64,000 bases of DNA from Ceratodon purpureus (GCA_014871385.1 CM026426.1:86680526-86744525); one strand, 5' to 3'. Shown: positions 49,029-60,972, counted from the stretch's first letter. A program made the numbers and translations. Notes: generated by a model from the letters alone, not told the origin.

Positions 49029-49481
49029 ATGGAAGACGTTAGAGATATTGTTGTATCACTTGCTGACGATGTTTGTCCATTTCAACCATATGTTGAGGTG
49101 GAGGACGAAGAAGAGGTGATGGCCAACAGCCAAGGACGTACTTTGACAACGGATGTTGACGTGGAACCGGATGTAAGAGCTGACCCGCCACGTTCAGAAA
49201 ATTCGGATGATATCAGAGTGCTGGAGGAGGACGCAGATGTGCCTTTGCAACCTCATGCATACTCCAAGGTTGGAAAGATCCCAAGGGGAACCTATCCCAG
49301 GGAATCAGTGAATCGGAGGCGGGGAGGTGGGGCATTGCTGAAACGTTCATACCAAGGACACTTGGCAAGTGTAGGACCGAAAGTGAACGCGAATGTAGTT
49401 TGTCATGTAGTACAGTCAGTGGCTGGCAGTCCTACTGATAGTGTACTGGGCAACCCTAAACGTGTTAGGTTTAAAGATTAG
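49029..49481 (+). CDS. Unknown 150-residue protein beside the MULE gene
   Basis: A clean frame runs from ATG 49029. The N-terminal half is acidic (VEVEDEEEVMA, VLEEDADV). The C-terminal half is basic (NRRRGGGALLKRSY) and ends KRVRFKD. No known domain is visible. It faces the 3' end of the MULE transposase gene, 254 bases away. Some MULEs encode a second protein of unknown role (as MuDR does), and this could be such a gene, but there is no sequence match to say so. An upstream exon is possible. Confidence 0.45.
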   Translation: MEDVRDIVVSLADDVCPFQPYVEVEDEEEVMANSQGRTLTTDVDVEPDVRADPPRSENSDDIRVLEEDADVPLQPHAYSKVGKIPRGTYPRESVNRRRGGGALLKRSYQGHLASVGPKVNANVVCHVVQSVAGSPTDSVLGNPKRVRFKD

Positions 49482-51999
49482 GACATCTAATAACAAGTAT
49501 ATGTTTGCTGTAATAAAGGGTACATGTCAGGGGATACGAGGTATACAGTGCACTTCTTCAAGATAGAATGTATTGAAATAGAATGCAATCAATGTGAACG
49601 ACAAAGCCTTTAATATAATGAAAAAGTCAATTCAGCTTCTAAATAGCTGACTTAGTACATGGTATATTACTAAAATCATTCACTACGTGATCAATGGCCA
49701 TTGTGGAAATGGCAGTTCTAAAGTAAGAGGGCTACCTACTTCTTCGCCAAGGGGTGACGCAAGATTCCACTCTCTAAGAGTAGCTTGACCTCGTTAAAGC
49801 TGAAGGTGGGCGCCTGGATGAAAAGCTCGACTTCAGGATCACGGTTGCAGACCTTCAAGAGTATGTAATAAAGGTGCTTACAATACGTGAACTGAGTCTT
49901 GCCTCGGAACGTAGTCATCGTCTTCTTGAATGCGGGACAAGTGCAACCAGGGTAAGAACTGATGGTAATCTGGTACCGTGTGATGTGTGGAGCGACGCTC
50001 GAATCCAGCCCAATGATGCAACCGTGGCCCGGCTCAGGTATCATGGTGACGAAACGAAGGCGCGCTTTGAGCGACTTGGACGAGCCTATGAAGAGTCGCT
50101 GCGCCGGATTGGGACGAGTGGCAGTGTGCTTCATCATCTTGCCGTCTCTCTTGCCTGGGTAGCGGTCAGCGTCTGCAGGGACTGGCACCGAGCTGAGATT
50201 TGCAGAGGGCGGGGTAGACGAGAAGAGGCGTCTTGGAGAGACCGGCTTCTTCGGCGGAAGTTGAAAGCCTGCTGCTTCGAGGGCAAGAATCTCAGTGAGT
50301 TTGAGGTTAGTACCTAGTTTCACTGGCCAGACCTCTGGAATGGAGGGGAATTCCTGGTCCTTTGAGTAGTGCGCTACCCACTTGCGCTTAGAGCCTTTCA
50401 CGCAGCGCTCAATATCGTCGGAGCAGAAGAAGAACTCTGTCTTCTCGACTGTGTTCCTGCGATAGTTAGTCCAGAGCCCAGTGTAGCTCGGTGCAGCTGT
50501 GCAATGGGGCCCCCTGACGATTCTCTCACTGCACTTCTTCTTCGTTTCAGCTCTTTGGGCCCAGCAGCACTTCGCAGAAAGTTTGTGAAGTCTGGAAATG
50601 TGCCACTCCTTTACGTCCACCTTGGTTTCTTCAACCGCGTTGACATGGCGAATGCCGCCCTTGTTCACAGGTGAAGGTAAAGGGGAATCAACTTCCTGGG
50701 CAGGAGATTGGGTACCTTGTACCTCGGTGTCGTGTTCGGAGTCGTCTTCCACAATGACGGGCATCTGCATAGGGCGAGCTCTGACGACACGTCTTGGGCC
50801 GCTTGGGCGTGAGAAGTTTGTCTTGTCCGGGCGATGAGACTCCTCGTCAGCTCCGATAAGGACGTCGGCTTTTCGCTTCTGTGAAACGAAGACTTTCGCT
50901 CCAGGCATGATAGGCTGACGGGTGCAGAACTCTTCTGCTCCCGGCATATCGAGCATGGGGTTTTCGAGCAGTGTAGGATTTCCCCATTTCTTTGCGTTGC
51001 GTTCCGCCATCCAGAGCCTGAGTTCCTTCTTGGACGGTCCAGTTCCGCCGACGTCACCTTTGAGGAACTGGTAGTAGTTAACAACCTGTAGAAAAGCCCT
51101 AACGAAATCGTCCATGGTAGCAACGTAGAGGTCGTTTCCGTTGTTTCCTGAAGCTTGGAGCCACTTGTTGTGAACTGTTTCAGCGAGGTTACAGGTCGGC
51201 ATCTCTGTGAGTTCTTCTTCCGTGAATTTCTGCAGTTTAGACAGTAGGTGCCGTTAGATTCACCGATTAGAGTTTTGTAGGTTAAGGCTTGGAAACCAGT
51301 ATGAAGATCATCAAAAATCAAGTGCAGAAATCATACCGTGGTCATGAATCCCCCCCACTCGCGGAAGCGGTGGTGCCAGAATGACAGCCACTGATTGAGT
51401 TTGATGAGCCCGCTTTCGCCAACGACCCCGGTGGATGCCCACCAGGCTCGCAACGCGTGGTAAAGAGTTTCCGCCTCTGCCATGCTGGTAGCATTCTTGT
51501 ACTCAGTGCACATCTTCTTGTGTTGTTCCCAGAGTTCTTCGGAGAAGTGCTTCTACGTATACGCCACCATGTTCTGAGTCCAGTGGAACAAGCACGACCT
51601 CTCCCGGTCCTCCATTGGGTCTTCTTTGTTGCCATTGCCGTAAAGGATTCGCACAGCATTCCAATTCGCTTGTGCGTTATCCGCCATGAACCCCTTGAAG
51701 TTCGGCGCAGCAACGCCATTGATCTCCATGACCAGGTTCAGGTTTTTCCAGAAGACAAGCTGGGCCTCCGTATCCTCGGACTGCATGTCGCAAGTGGCGA
51801 TTGTCATCACGCGGCAGTAGGTGGCATCGTACACATGGCACGCCATCGTCGACCAGTCTTTGACGCGTTTGACATGGTCAAACATGATCCATGCGTTCTC
51901 CAAGTCTCCACCGGCTTGCATTCGGCTGACCAAGTCGACACCACTTCCCGGCCCGACCTCCGACATCTTGAAGACGAAGACTTTGTCACGCATAGCTCC

Positions 52000-52007
52000 C
52001 TGACCAG
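52000..52007. repeat. hAT target-site duplication, left
   Basis: CTGACCAG, identical to 55497-55504. In the host gene it encodes the end of ...FPGQ on the minus strand. Confidence 0.95.
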
Positions 52008-52684
52008 CAGGGTTGTTCAAATAGACGTCCGACCCGGCTCCGGACGTCAAGACGTCCGACCCGGACGTCCCCGTCCCTGACGTGGCGTCCCCGACGCTCG
52101 AGAATTACGTCGCGGTAATAATTTTGCGATCTCGGAGGGGTAAAAACATTCCCCAGCCGTCCGATCGGTTGATCCCGCCACCACGTCCCATCTCAGCCGT
52201 CCGTTCGCGGAGACGGCCGCGGGGACGGCCGCGGAGACGGCCGCGGGGTCGTTGGGGACGGCCGCATGTCGATCCGACGGCCAAGATGCGGCCGTGCTGG
52301 CACATCGCGGGCCGTCGGAAGTGGGCGGCCCTCCAGGGCCGTCGGATCCCACGGCCGTCGCCGTGGCCGACCGTAGGGACGGCCCTGAGACGGCCGCGGG
52401 ATCCGTCGGCCCGGATCGACCCCGGCGCAGGCCATCGGGGACCGCTCGAGCGGCGCGGCCGACCGCGGGCCGTCCAATCCCGCGGCCGTCCCCGTGGCCG
52501 TCCCCACGGTCGGCAACGGCGACGGCCGCGGGATCGGACGGCCCGCGGCCGGCAGGGTTGGCCGCGGAGGGCCGTCCGATCCCGGGGCCGTCCGCGTGGG
52601 CGACCGCGTGGAGACGCGGCCGTCCACGTGGCCGACCGCGTGGGGACGGCCGGCCGTCCCCGGCGACGGCCGCGGGGACGGCCG

Positions 52685-53234
52685 CAAATTTAAAAAAAAA
52701 TCCCGAATCTTAAAATCTTCATAACTTCTTCAAAACGTCTCCAAATCGGGCTTATGAGGTGTTTTTTGGCATCTACATTTCCTGTAGATGCCAAAAAACA
52801 TCTCATAAGTCCAATTTGGACAAGTTTTGAAGAAGTTACGGGAATTTGGAGATTTCGGGGAGTTGATGGGTCGGCCGTCGGCGGGGACGGGGGGCCGACC
52901 CCCGGTGACGGCCGTGGGGACGGCCGGCCGTCCCCGGCGACGGCCGCGGGGACGGCCGCAAATTTTAAAAAAAAATCCCGAATCTTAAAATCTTCATAAC
53001 TTCTTCAAAACGTATCCAAATCGGGCTTATGAGGTGTTTTTTGGCATCTACATTTCCTGTAGATGCTAAAAAACATCTCATAAGTCCAATTTGGACAAGT
53101 TTTGAAGAAGTTACGGGAATTTGGAGATTTCGGGGAGTTGAGGGGTCGGCCGTCGGCGGGGACGGGGGGCCGACCCCCGGCGACGGCCGCGGGGACGGCC
53201 CCCCGTCCGCTTGGAGGCGGGGTCTCGCATGGCC
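52685..53234. repeat. Two 275-bp tandem units, each a long hairpin
   Basis: The unit starting CGCAAATTTAAAAAAAAATC is repeated 275 bases later with few changes. Each unit holds an inverted repeat of about 60 bases per arm around the loop TTTCC (52778-52782 and 53053-53057). The inner stem is TGTTTTTTGGCATCTACA with its complement. A single inverted fragment of the unit lies at about 54905-54965, so the element has opposing copies near both arms. Confidence 0.88.
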
Positions 53235-54960
53235 TTCCTTCTTCTCTTGCGTTTTCTCTAGAGACGGCCATCCCTCCCCTCCTCCCCTCGTCCAACCTTG
53301 ACAAAAAAAGTTCTATTTCTAGATACTCTAAAAACAAAATCAATACCGAATTAGAAATTTCAGACATATCCCTGAAATCATGGAAAATGTCCAAAAGATT
53401 TTGTAATCGGGATTGTGGGATCCGCCTTGATGTTGGGGTATACTTTAGAAGGAGATATTTATACCGTTCAATTGTTGGTGCTCTACTATGGTTTGCAAAC
53501 ATAATCTCAATGTTTAGAAGGAAGAATACATTTGTTTTGGAAATGAAATTATGGCCCATGGGCCTATAGACGAGGGAGGTATACGATGGGGGGTACAACT
53601 TAAAAGGTAATGAGAAGCTTATAAAAAATAATATTCTTTTATTTGAAGACATTAGGTAATAAAATTAAAAGAGAACTCGACATGGATTTCTCTTACATTA
53701 ATATGACAAGTTTGTATGTTTTTGGCTTTAATTTTATATGGCAAGACAAATCCCTTTTTCCATAAATGGAACATTGGAATTAAATAAAGGATAAACTTGA
53801 AATTTAGAAATGAATTTGAATGAGAGGATTTGGAAGGTATGTTGTAGAGGACGTAACACTTAGAAATTAGATTTCATATCAAATTAGATAGAAGTTGAAA
53901 TTGTGTGAAGGAGGTTGGAGGACACATTAAATAGAATTAAGGATTGTAAAGTTGAATTAGAAGTCGAAGATGGTGGACAAAAAATTCATTATAAGTGATA
54001 GAGGATAGAAATTTAAATACAACAAATTTTAGTTCTAATAATAAATAAATTGAATAATTAATTAAAAAACCAAGCAATCTGACAAGGGTGGATGTTTAAT
54101 TTTAAAAGGTGAGTGAATTTTGAAGGTTTGGGAGTTGACATTAAGAGAACTGTTTCTTGCTTTTGAAATGAAAGATATGCTAGTATTACATTTGAGTACT
54201 TGGGCAAGTGAATGCCACATTGTTTGCCTTCCATTCCTTTTAGACAAACACCGAGTCTATATGGCTTAAAGTTTAACAAATCTCGTCAATTTTTTATTCT
54301 GAGACTTATGATTTTTTTCCATCTTAAAGGTGATTCATAATCATTATTTTTATGAATGAAAGACATAACATGTGGATTCATCTAAATGTGGAAATACAAA
54401 CACATACTTCATAGCCAAAAATTTATATTTGTTTATTTATTTATTTAAGTATTTAATTATTTTGTATTCTTTCCTTAGTCTCCGATTCTACCTTTTATTT
54501 TTATACTTCTTCCATTTGCCTTCCATTCTATCTTCTTGTTATTTTATTATTACACTATTATTCCATTCTATACTCTGAACTTTTTATTATTACACTATTT
54601 TTCCATTCTATCGTCTCTTTAGTTTTTTATCTTAACATTATTCTTCCATTTTATCTTCTCATTTTCCTATCCTTCCATTCCTCCTCCATCATCTATTTAT
54701 TTATTTATATTTCCTCTAATCTGTCTCCCATTCTATCTTTTTACTTTTGCCTATCGGAAGAAAGGAAAAATAAATAAAAGATTAGGGGATTATATTATGT
54801 ACAAGACAATAATAAAAAACAGACAATTGAAATAAAATACAATATGACAGTAAATGAAACATAACAAATAACCGCGAGACAGACAAACTACAATGGGAAA
54901 ACTACAAGAAGTTATGTAGATTTTAAGATTCGGGATTTTTTTTTTTTTTAATTTGCGGCC

Positions 54961-55280
54961 GTCTCCGCGGCGACGGCAAGGGGCCGTTGCCGGGGACGGC
55001 CCCCCCCTCCGCGGCCACGGCAAGGGGCCGTCGCCGGGGACGGTCCCCCCCACGGCGGCGACGGCAAGGGGCTGTCGCCGGGGACGGCCCCTCCCTCCGC
55101 GGCGACGGCAAGGGGCCGTCGCCAGGGACGGCCCCTCCCTCCGCGGCGACGGCAAGGGGCCGTCGCCGGGGACGGCCCCCCCCACCGCGGCGACGGCAAG
55201 GGGCCGTCCCCGGGGACGGCCACCCCGTCCGCGGCGACGGCAAGGGGCCGTCGCCGGGGACGTCGCCGGGGACGGCCCCT
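54961..55280. repeat. 44-bp GC-rich minisatellite, seven units
   Basis: The word GGCAAGGGG starts at 54975, 55019, 55063, 55107, 55151, 55195 and 55239, exactly 44 bases apart. Each unit reads roughly CGGCGACGGCAAGGGGCCGT followed by CGCCGGGGACGGCCCC and a C-rich spacer, and is itself nearly palindromic. Differences between units are few. Confidence 0.93.
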
Positions 55281-55496
55281 TGGCGACGCAGCCCACGGCC
55301 CCCCCCCCCCCGCTCCGCGGCGACGGCCGCACCCTCCCCCGCAACCCGTCCCCCGCGTAGAAGGTGTGGTTTCACCCCGGGATGAAACCTATGCGGGTGA
55401 TTTTTCTTTTCTAAGTCACAGGACGTCCTCTGGCGCTGGCGGACGTCCGCGGACGTCCCCACGTCCCGAGCGTCTCGGACGACCGTGACAACCCTG

Positions 55497-55504
55497 CTGA
55501 CCAG
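55497..55504. repeat. hAT target-site duplication, right
   Basis: CTGACCAG, identical to 52000-52007. Confidence 0.95.
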
Positions 55505-56915
55505 GAAACCTATTCTCCTGGGCATACGCCCAGAGACTGTTACCACGGAGCTTGGTGATACCATCTATGATTCCGTACCTTTTGAATTTTTTGAAGGTGG
55601 CGACTTTGTTGCAGATGTTTGGTGACGCCATGTCTTTGCATCGATCCAGAACAGGAACCAGCTCCTCCATCGTCAGCTTCCTCGGTGGTGCATCCTCGGG
55701 CTGTAGCAGATAGCTCCCGATGAGGAGTTTGCTCGCCTCCAAGACAACGGCGCTCTTCGTTGCTTTGTTGTTCATCTCTACCTGCTCTTCTATTAAGCTA
55801 CTAATCTCTGCTTTAGAGTCTCTGTAGTCTCCAACTTTCACTGGATGATCATGTGTTCTTATGTGAATACAAGCTCTTGTTTGATTCGGTTTGCCCACAA
55901 CGTAATAAATCTTAGCCTTGCATGTCGCTACACATGATGGAGGTTCTTTACATACCTTGCACACTAGTGTGGAGTCAGATGGAGGAGGCTGATCCATGAG
56001 AAAAGCTTGCAGGGTACAGCCTTCGAACTCAGTCTCGTTAACCTCGAAGATCTTGGGAACACGCTTCAGGAAGTCACACTCCGGGTTGCTGCAGCGCAGC
56101 CATCCGACGCAGGTGGAACTTTGAAAAGATAGTCCGAAGTCGTTTTTGATGTTTGTTGTGATGGTCTTGCTCCACAAGTGTCCGTCGTATCTTTTGTCCA
56201 TTCCCTGCATTAACTTGGCGGCGAGCTTAGAGGATCTTGCAGCAGCTGGGGGCAACTCAGAAAGTACCGGACCATCAAACTTCGCAGGCAAGTACTCGAC
56301 TCTCTCGTGTCTAATAGTGGAATAGTCTATCTTCTTCAGAATGTTTTTTGACCCACGCGTCTTAGCAATCTCTTTAAGGAGCGGAACAAAGCTAACTGTG
56401 ACCTGGGACAATGGAGGAGAGACATTGGAAGGAGGGGCATCAGCGTGGACCATAGGCACCAACTTGACAGGACTAACTTCGTCATCAGAAGAAAGAGATA
56501 TGACGGACGGAGGAGGAGGTTTGTCTACATCTGAAGTCTCGGTACCAGGTTCGACTTTAACCTTGACATCACGAGGTAAGGGAGTCTGAATTGTGCAAGT
56601 AGAAAAGCGATGGGGGGTGAGGATCTCAGTGGATGCAGCCATCAGAGAATCAGTAAGACCATAGATTCTATAGGATCCAGGGAAAAGTCTCCACTGCAAC
56701 ATGTTGTTCTCATCTCTCACTGAAGGTTGCCCGAGGGTGTGGGTAACCTCGGCAGTAACGTCATCTTAGATCTCCTCCTCTATACTGATGGAATCCTCAC
56801 GAAAATGGAATCTGAGACTGAGGCGAAGAGAGGACACCGTAGCTAGACCATCGTCATCTACGCGAAATCTAAGAGGGATGCCCATGCCTTGGGCGTACAG
56901 ACACACCATCCTCAT

Positions 56916-57516
56916 ATTCGCAGGCAACTCAGAGATACTAGAGGAAGACGGGAGAAAGGGAGTGTACTAGCGCAGCAGTATCGCGAGAGCAATGTGAGAG
57001 GAATGATGCATCGCTGTTGATCATTTTATTCTAGTTGGAATGTCCATGTGGACCACTAGGTAATGATTCATTCTGTTAAGTAACGAATGATTGATTAAAG
57101 AGAGACGGCGCTAACTAATTAGAATGTTGCTTTTTGCAGGACCAAGTTAAGAGGGTAGGAGTTATTAGAACTACTTATTTGTTATATGAATCATGGAACC
57201 GATTCTATTCGATGTGCACTTTGGTGAGATTAGAATGAGCCGTCAATTGCATCCATATTTAATACAAGTATTCCAGTGCTTAATTCAAATCTTTTAAAAT
57301 TTTGTGGGCTTGGTTTATTCTCTTCCAATATAGATTGATCTCATCAGCTTTAATTCAAAATGCAATTATATATAGTTTACATTAATTTAAGTAGGTTTAG
57401 AATAAGGTAAGTATTTAGGGCTGAGTCAGGGGGGGGGAAGGTTTGGGATATATAAGTTAGAGGGAAGTAAGGAGGAGAGCTATATTGTGAGGAGAGTTCT
57501 CTCGTTAGTTAGACAT
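56916..57516. promoter_or_regulatory. Divergent intergenic region
   Basis: About 600 bases separate the starts of the MULE gene (minus) and the ParB-like/methyltransferase gene (plus). A run of nine G lies at 57429-57437, with the TATA box just after. No frame is present. Confidence 0.5.
57449..57455 (+). promoter_or_regulatory. TATA box
   Basis: TATATAA in GGGATATATAAGTTAG, 62 bases before the ATG at 57517. Confidence 0.6.
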
Positions 57517-58823
57517 ATGAAGGAGAGTGGAGGGTCAGCTCCCTCCACTTATGTCACTCCTAGGCCTAGAAGAAAAGCAGGTGGTACAGATTTTACTAAC
57601 ATGAGATCGAGGAAGAGGAGGGAATTACGTAGGAAGTCAAAGTCGGAAGGCAACCTCTTGAGTGCACCTCTGAAGGTTCGAGGAGCTGGGCTGCCTGTGG
57701 CAATTACATTTTGTAGCATCCGTAAACTCATTCTAGAGTCCATAGTAGAGGTGGAAGATGAGGTTTTAGAGGATACCGCAGTTGAGCATGAGGAGCATGA
57801 GGTAATAAGTAGCGGAGAGAAAGATCTGGAGATGACGGAAGAGCTAGGGCTCAATTGCAGTCCGACTTTGGAGACACCGCAACCTTCTTTCGGATTCAAG
57901 GAGTGTTCAACAAGATGGACGGGTTCTCAGTCGGGCGACCATGCTAATACGGATGTGGTAAGTTTCATAATCCATAAATTAAAAAATGCTAAGTGTAAAT
58001 TATGTATTTTTGTAGAGTTATATTTGGTTAGAAGTAATGTCTTTGCTGCGGGTTCATTGTTTTACTGTTTAGAATAGTGAAGCTGCATTAAACTGAACGG
58101 CTGTTCAAAATAAAAGTCGAGTAGTAATTCTCGTCTTAGTCCTAAACATTTGCGCAGACTGGCGACTGCTTTAGGATTGAGCAAGAGGTTGTAGAGGAGA
58201 AGACGCCAGAAGTGGATACGAGCGAGGAGTCAGATCATGAGTCGTTGAGAAAAGTCGCTAGGAGAGCGAGACGCCAAATTATGGAGGCGGGCGAAGGAGG
58301 GGAACTACTTGCTGCTACACGAGCGGGCCGAGGGCACCCTGGAAGTCCTACTGAAACTAGTGGGGAGGATGTTGATTCGCTCGACATTGCGGTAGGTCTA
58401 GGTCCAGAAGAGGACATGGATGAGGGGTCGGCCCAAGGGAGAGGTCGAAGGTCCGAGGTGAGGGGTCGAGGGAGGGGTAAGGGTCGAGGTGGGAGAGGGA
58501 AGGCCTCTTTGCAAGCCCCATCGCAACAAACACCCGCGGCCACGGTAGAGGAGGGGACAGGTAAGGACATGGCGGACCGTGGAGATGAGCATGGAGAGGA
58601 GCGTCTGGGGGAGGACATTGCGAGTGAGGAAGGCAGATCGGACCGCGGCCCTGCCACCGAGGAGGTGAGGATTGAAGTTCGGGTTTTGGGTCTTTCTGAT
58701 TTGTGGGTGTTTAGATTTGTTGGGGTTGTGTTTGTGGGTCATGAGTGAGAGAGGAATTGGGGCGTGAGTCTTTTACAAGCATTGATAGAGGGGGAGATTG
58801 AGGTAGAGGAGGGGGAGATTTCG

Positions 58824-59154
58824 GGGGAGGCAAGCAGTGCTGTGCAGGGGCTCAATGCGGAGGCCATGGCCGCGGCCCTCGTGCTCATGCTTGCAGCTAC
58901 TGAGGGTGAATGGGCTGCCCCTGACCCGGGGGGAGGTGCCTCGGCCAAGGCGCATTCGGAGCCGACATCCCCCCTAATGGATGATGAGATTGCGGGGGAG
59001 GCAAGCAGTGCTGTGCAGGGGCTCAATGCAGAGGCCATGGCCGCGGCCCTCGTGCTCATGCTTGCAGCTACTGAGGGTGAATGGGCGGCCCCTGACCCGG
59101 GGGGAGGTGCCTCCGCCAAGGCGCATTCGGAGCCGACACCCCCCCTGGTGGATG
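58824..59154 (+). repeat. 57-residue in-frame tandem duplication
   Basis: A 171-base unit starting GGGGAGGCAAGCAGTGCTGT at 58824 is repeated at 58995 with few changes; the second copy is nearly complete. It encodes GEASSAVQGLNAEAMAAALV and onward to HSEPT. 171 is 57 codons, so the frame is kept. A recent duplication in a low-complexity N-terminal region. Confidence 0.92.
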
Positions 59155-60948
59155 ATGAGATTAAGGGGGAGGATGAGGGGAAGAGGGGGCAAATTATGAA
59201 AACAAGAAGAACTATTCTTAAGGAAATTATATGTTTAAATTTCAACTATTGCTTTCTTCTTTTTGTTTGATGTTTTATGTCCATTTCTTCTAATTTGTTT
59301 TTCCTTTGTATTGTAGGAGCTCACAGAGCAATTCACTGCAAGTGACTTTGATGGCCCAACTCCAGCAGAAACTGAGGTAAGTTGTTCGAATTTGCCTTTT
59401 GAATTGATAATAGCATAGTATATTCAACCTCCATAGTCCTTTCTAATTTTCTTCTGAAAGCTTAGTTGGGAATCTGACAATGTTTTTGTTATTTTTCTCT
59501 AGGTATTCTCAGATGCACCCTTGTCCATCAGTTCCCTGATCTCAGTGATCAATGTTTCCGACCTCTCGGATTCATTTGATCAGACCCATTTATGTAGATG
59601 TGATTTGGGCAACCCTGTAGGTTTAGGTAGTGGACCTCTCGAGGTCCACTCTCCTCAGTACATGCCTACGTCCCATGTCTACGAGCCTACATCCCCGGGC
59701 TATATGCCCACTTCTCCACGACTTGGTACTCCAACTATGTCTCCACCTTCTCCTTCCTCCTCTATTAGACTGAGGAGGCCAGCCCATGTTGTCTTTGCCC
59801 TCCCAGCGATATTGCCATGCCCTGTCCAGCAGACGAGGCGATTTTGGAAGAGGCGCCGTCACTGGAACTGCAGACAGGCTAGGGATTATTATAATCGTGC
59901 ACCAAGCACATAGTGGCCTGTGCTCTACTTATTACTACTTGATTTGGTTCTCAAAAGAGATGTATCAGTCTAAGAAGCAATTCTTTTATTATTCTTTATA
60001 CTATTTGATTTGCTAACGATCCTTGCCTTTCAATAAAGTGTAAATACATATGACCTTTGACAGGTAACTCAAACACAGGACCAGTTGCCAGCGCCCTCTT
60101 GTCCTAGTGAATTGACGAATGCAGTGGACGGTGAATTGGGACATCGGAAACAGTACAGGCAAGACTCCATTGGCGTCATCAACGACCTCCGTATACTCCC
60201 AAAGACAAAGTCCCGTATCCTAGTTCCTCTTTGCAGGATGCTCTCAATGGCAAGAGTGCGTCCAGTAGGAGAGATGGGAGTTCAACATTTGGAGCGAGAG
60301 TCTGTCAATGGATATAGAGATGGAGACCGGGTCATGTACATTTCCTTGTACAACCACGAAGAGAAGACAGCCGATGTCACTAAGGACATCAAGGCTGACT
60401 GAAGCCCTTGTTGGCAAGAAGTCAATGATGCTTTCGAAGATGAGCTCTTGGCCGACCCGGACTGGAAGGAGTTCTCTGGGAAGATGTTTTATGTCTGGGA
60501 AGGTAACCATCGCCTTGCCGCATGGTACAGACATATCAACAATCATCACAGCGAAGATCCAGCGTGGCACATCTCCGTGCATTGCATTGTTCTTGACCCA
60601 CGCGGTCATGTGGGAAACCTTCTTCATGCCATGCACGACATTAACTGGTAAGAACTTTATCCCTATTTATTGCACCAACTTCTTGCAAGCTGCTTGAAAT
60701 TGCACTTCTCGCCTTTAATTAACTACCATCTTTTCGAGCAGGTCTACAGAGAATGATCACGTGAAGAGTAATCTTCCTGCAAAACTCTTTCGTATTCGCT
60801 CTTTCGGTGTGATGAAATTGGAGGAATTCAAGGATCTGCTCTCACCAGCGGAGTATCAAATATGTTTGAATCACGAACCATCAATTCCTGGATGGTTTAC
60901 TTTGCCAACCAAAATCTTCATCACATTTCTTTATCGTGTAAGCACTTT

Positions 60949-60972
60949 CCCCCCCCCCCCCCCCCCCCCCCC
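60949..60972 (+). repeat. Run of 24 C in an intron
   Basis: A homopolymer of 24 cytosines lies 11 bases after the donor at 60938. Length may vary between reads or individuals. Confidence 0.85.

Larger units (their letters stand above)
52008..55496. mobile_element. hAT-type non-autonomous element, GC-rich, 3489 bp
   Basis: The left tip is CAGGGTTGTTCAAATAGACG. The right tip, read inward, is CAGGGTTGTCACGGTCGTCC. Nine terminal bases match, and the CAGGG start is typical of hAT. CTGACCAG at 52000-52007 and 55497-55504 is a perfect 8-bp target duplication, also typical of hAT. Subterminal GACGTC/GGACGTCC motifs repeat near both ends. The arms (about 52.02-52.68 and 54.96-55.49 kb) are very GC-rich, made of CGGCCGTC-type words. 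The core (53.22-54.95 kb) is AT-rich. No transposase is present. The long frames in the arms are products of repeat composition. Confidence 0.93.
49736..56915 (-). pseudogene. MULE transposase gene (SWIM type), split by a hAT insertion
   Basis: Read on the minus strand from ATG 56915. The coding parts are 56915-55497, 51999-51337 and 51229-49736, giving 1191 codons once the 3489-bp insertion and a GT-AG intron (51336-51230) are removed; all joints keep frame. The N-terminal part has the zinc-rich CVGWLRCSNPECDF and CKVCKEPPSC. The catalytic core shows D in HVYDATYCRV, D in FMADNAQANW, CLFHWTQNM and E in NLAETVHNKW, the DDE plan of Mutator-like transposases. The C-terminus has CTCPAF...YCKHLYYIL, a SWIM zinc finger. 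Two in-frame stops (TAA at 56768-56766, TAG at 51555-51553) and the insertion make this copy inactive. Terminal inverted repeats were not identified. It is transcribed divergently from the gene at 57517. Confidence 0.88.

Noticed and set aside
52082-52713. Long Arg/Pro/Gly-rich frames on both strands in the left GC arm
   Set aside because: All frames are open because the DNA is made of CGGCCGTC-type words without stops; they lie inside the hAT element and have no domain.
54790-55564. Frames up to 213 codons over the 44-bp minisatellite
   Set aside because: 44 is not a multiple of three, so the repeat is read in all frames in turn; the frames are a composition effect.
58739-59245. Minus-strand frames over the 171-bp duplication
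   Set aside because: Shadows of the GC-rich duplicated coding exon; no splice or domain support.
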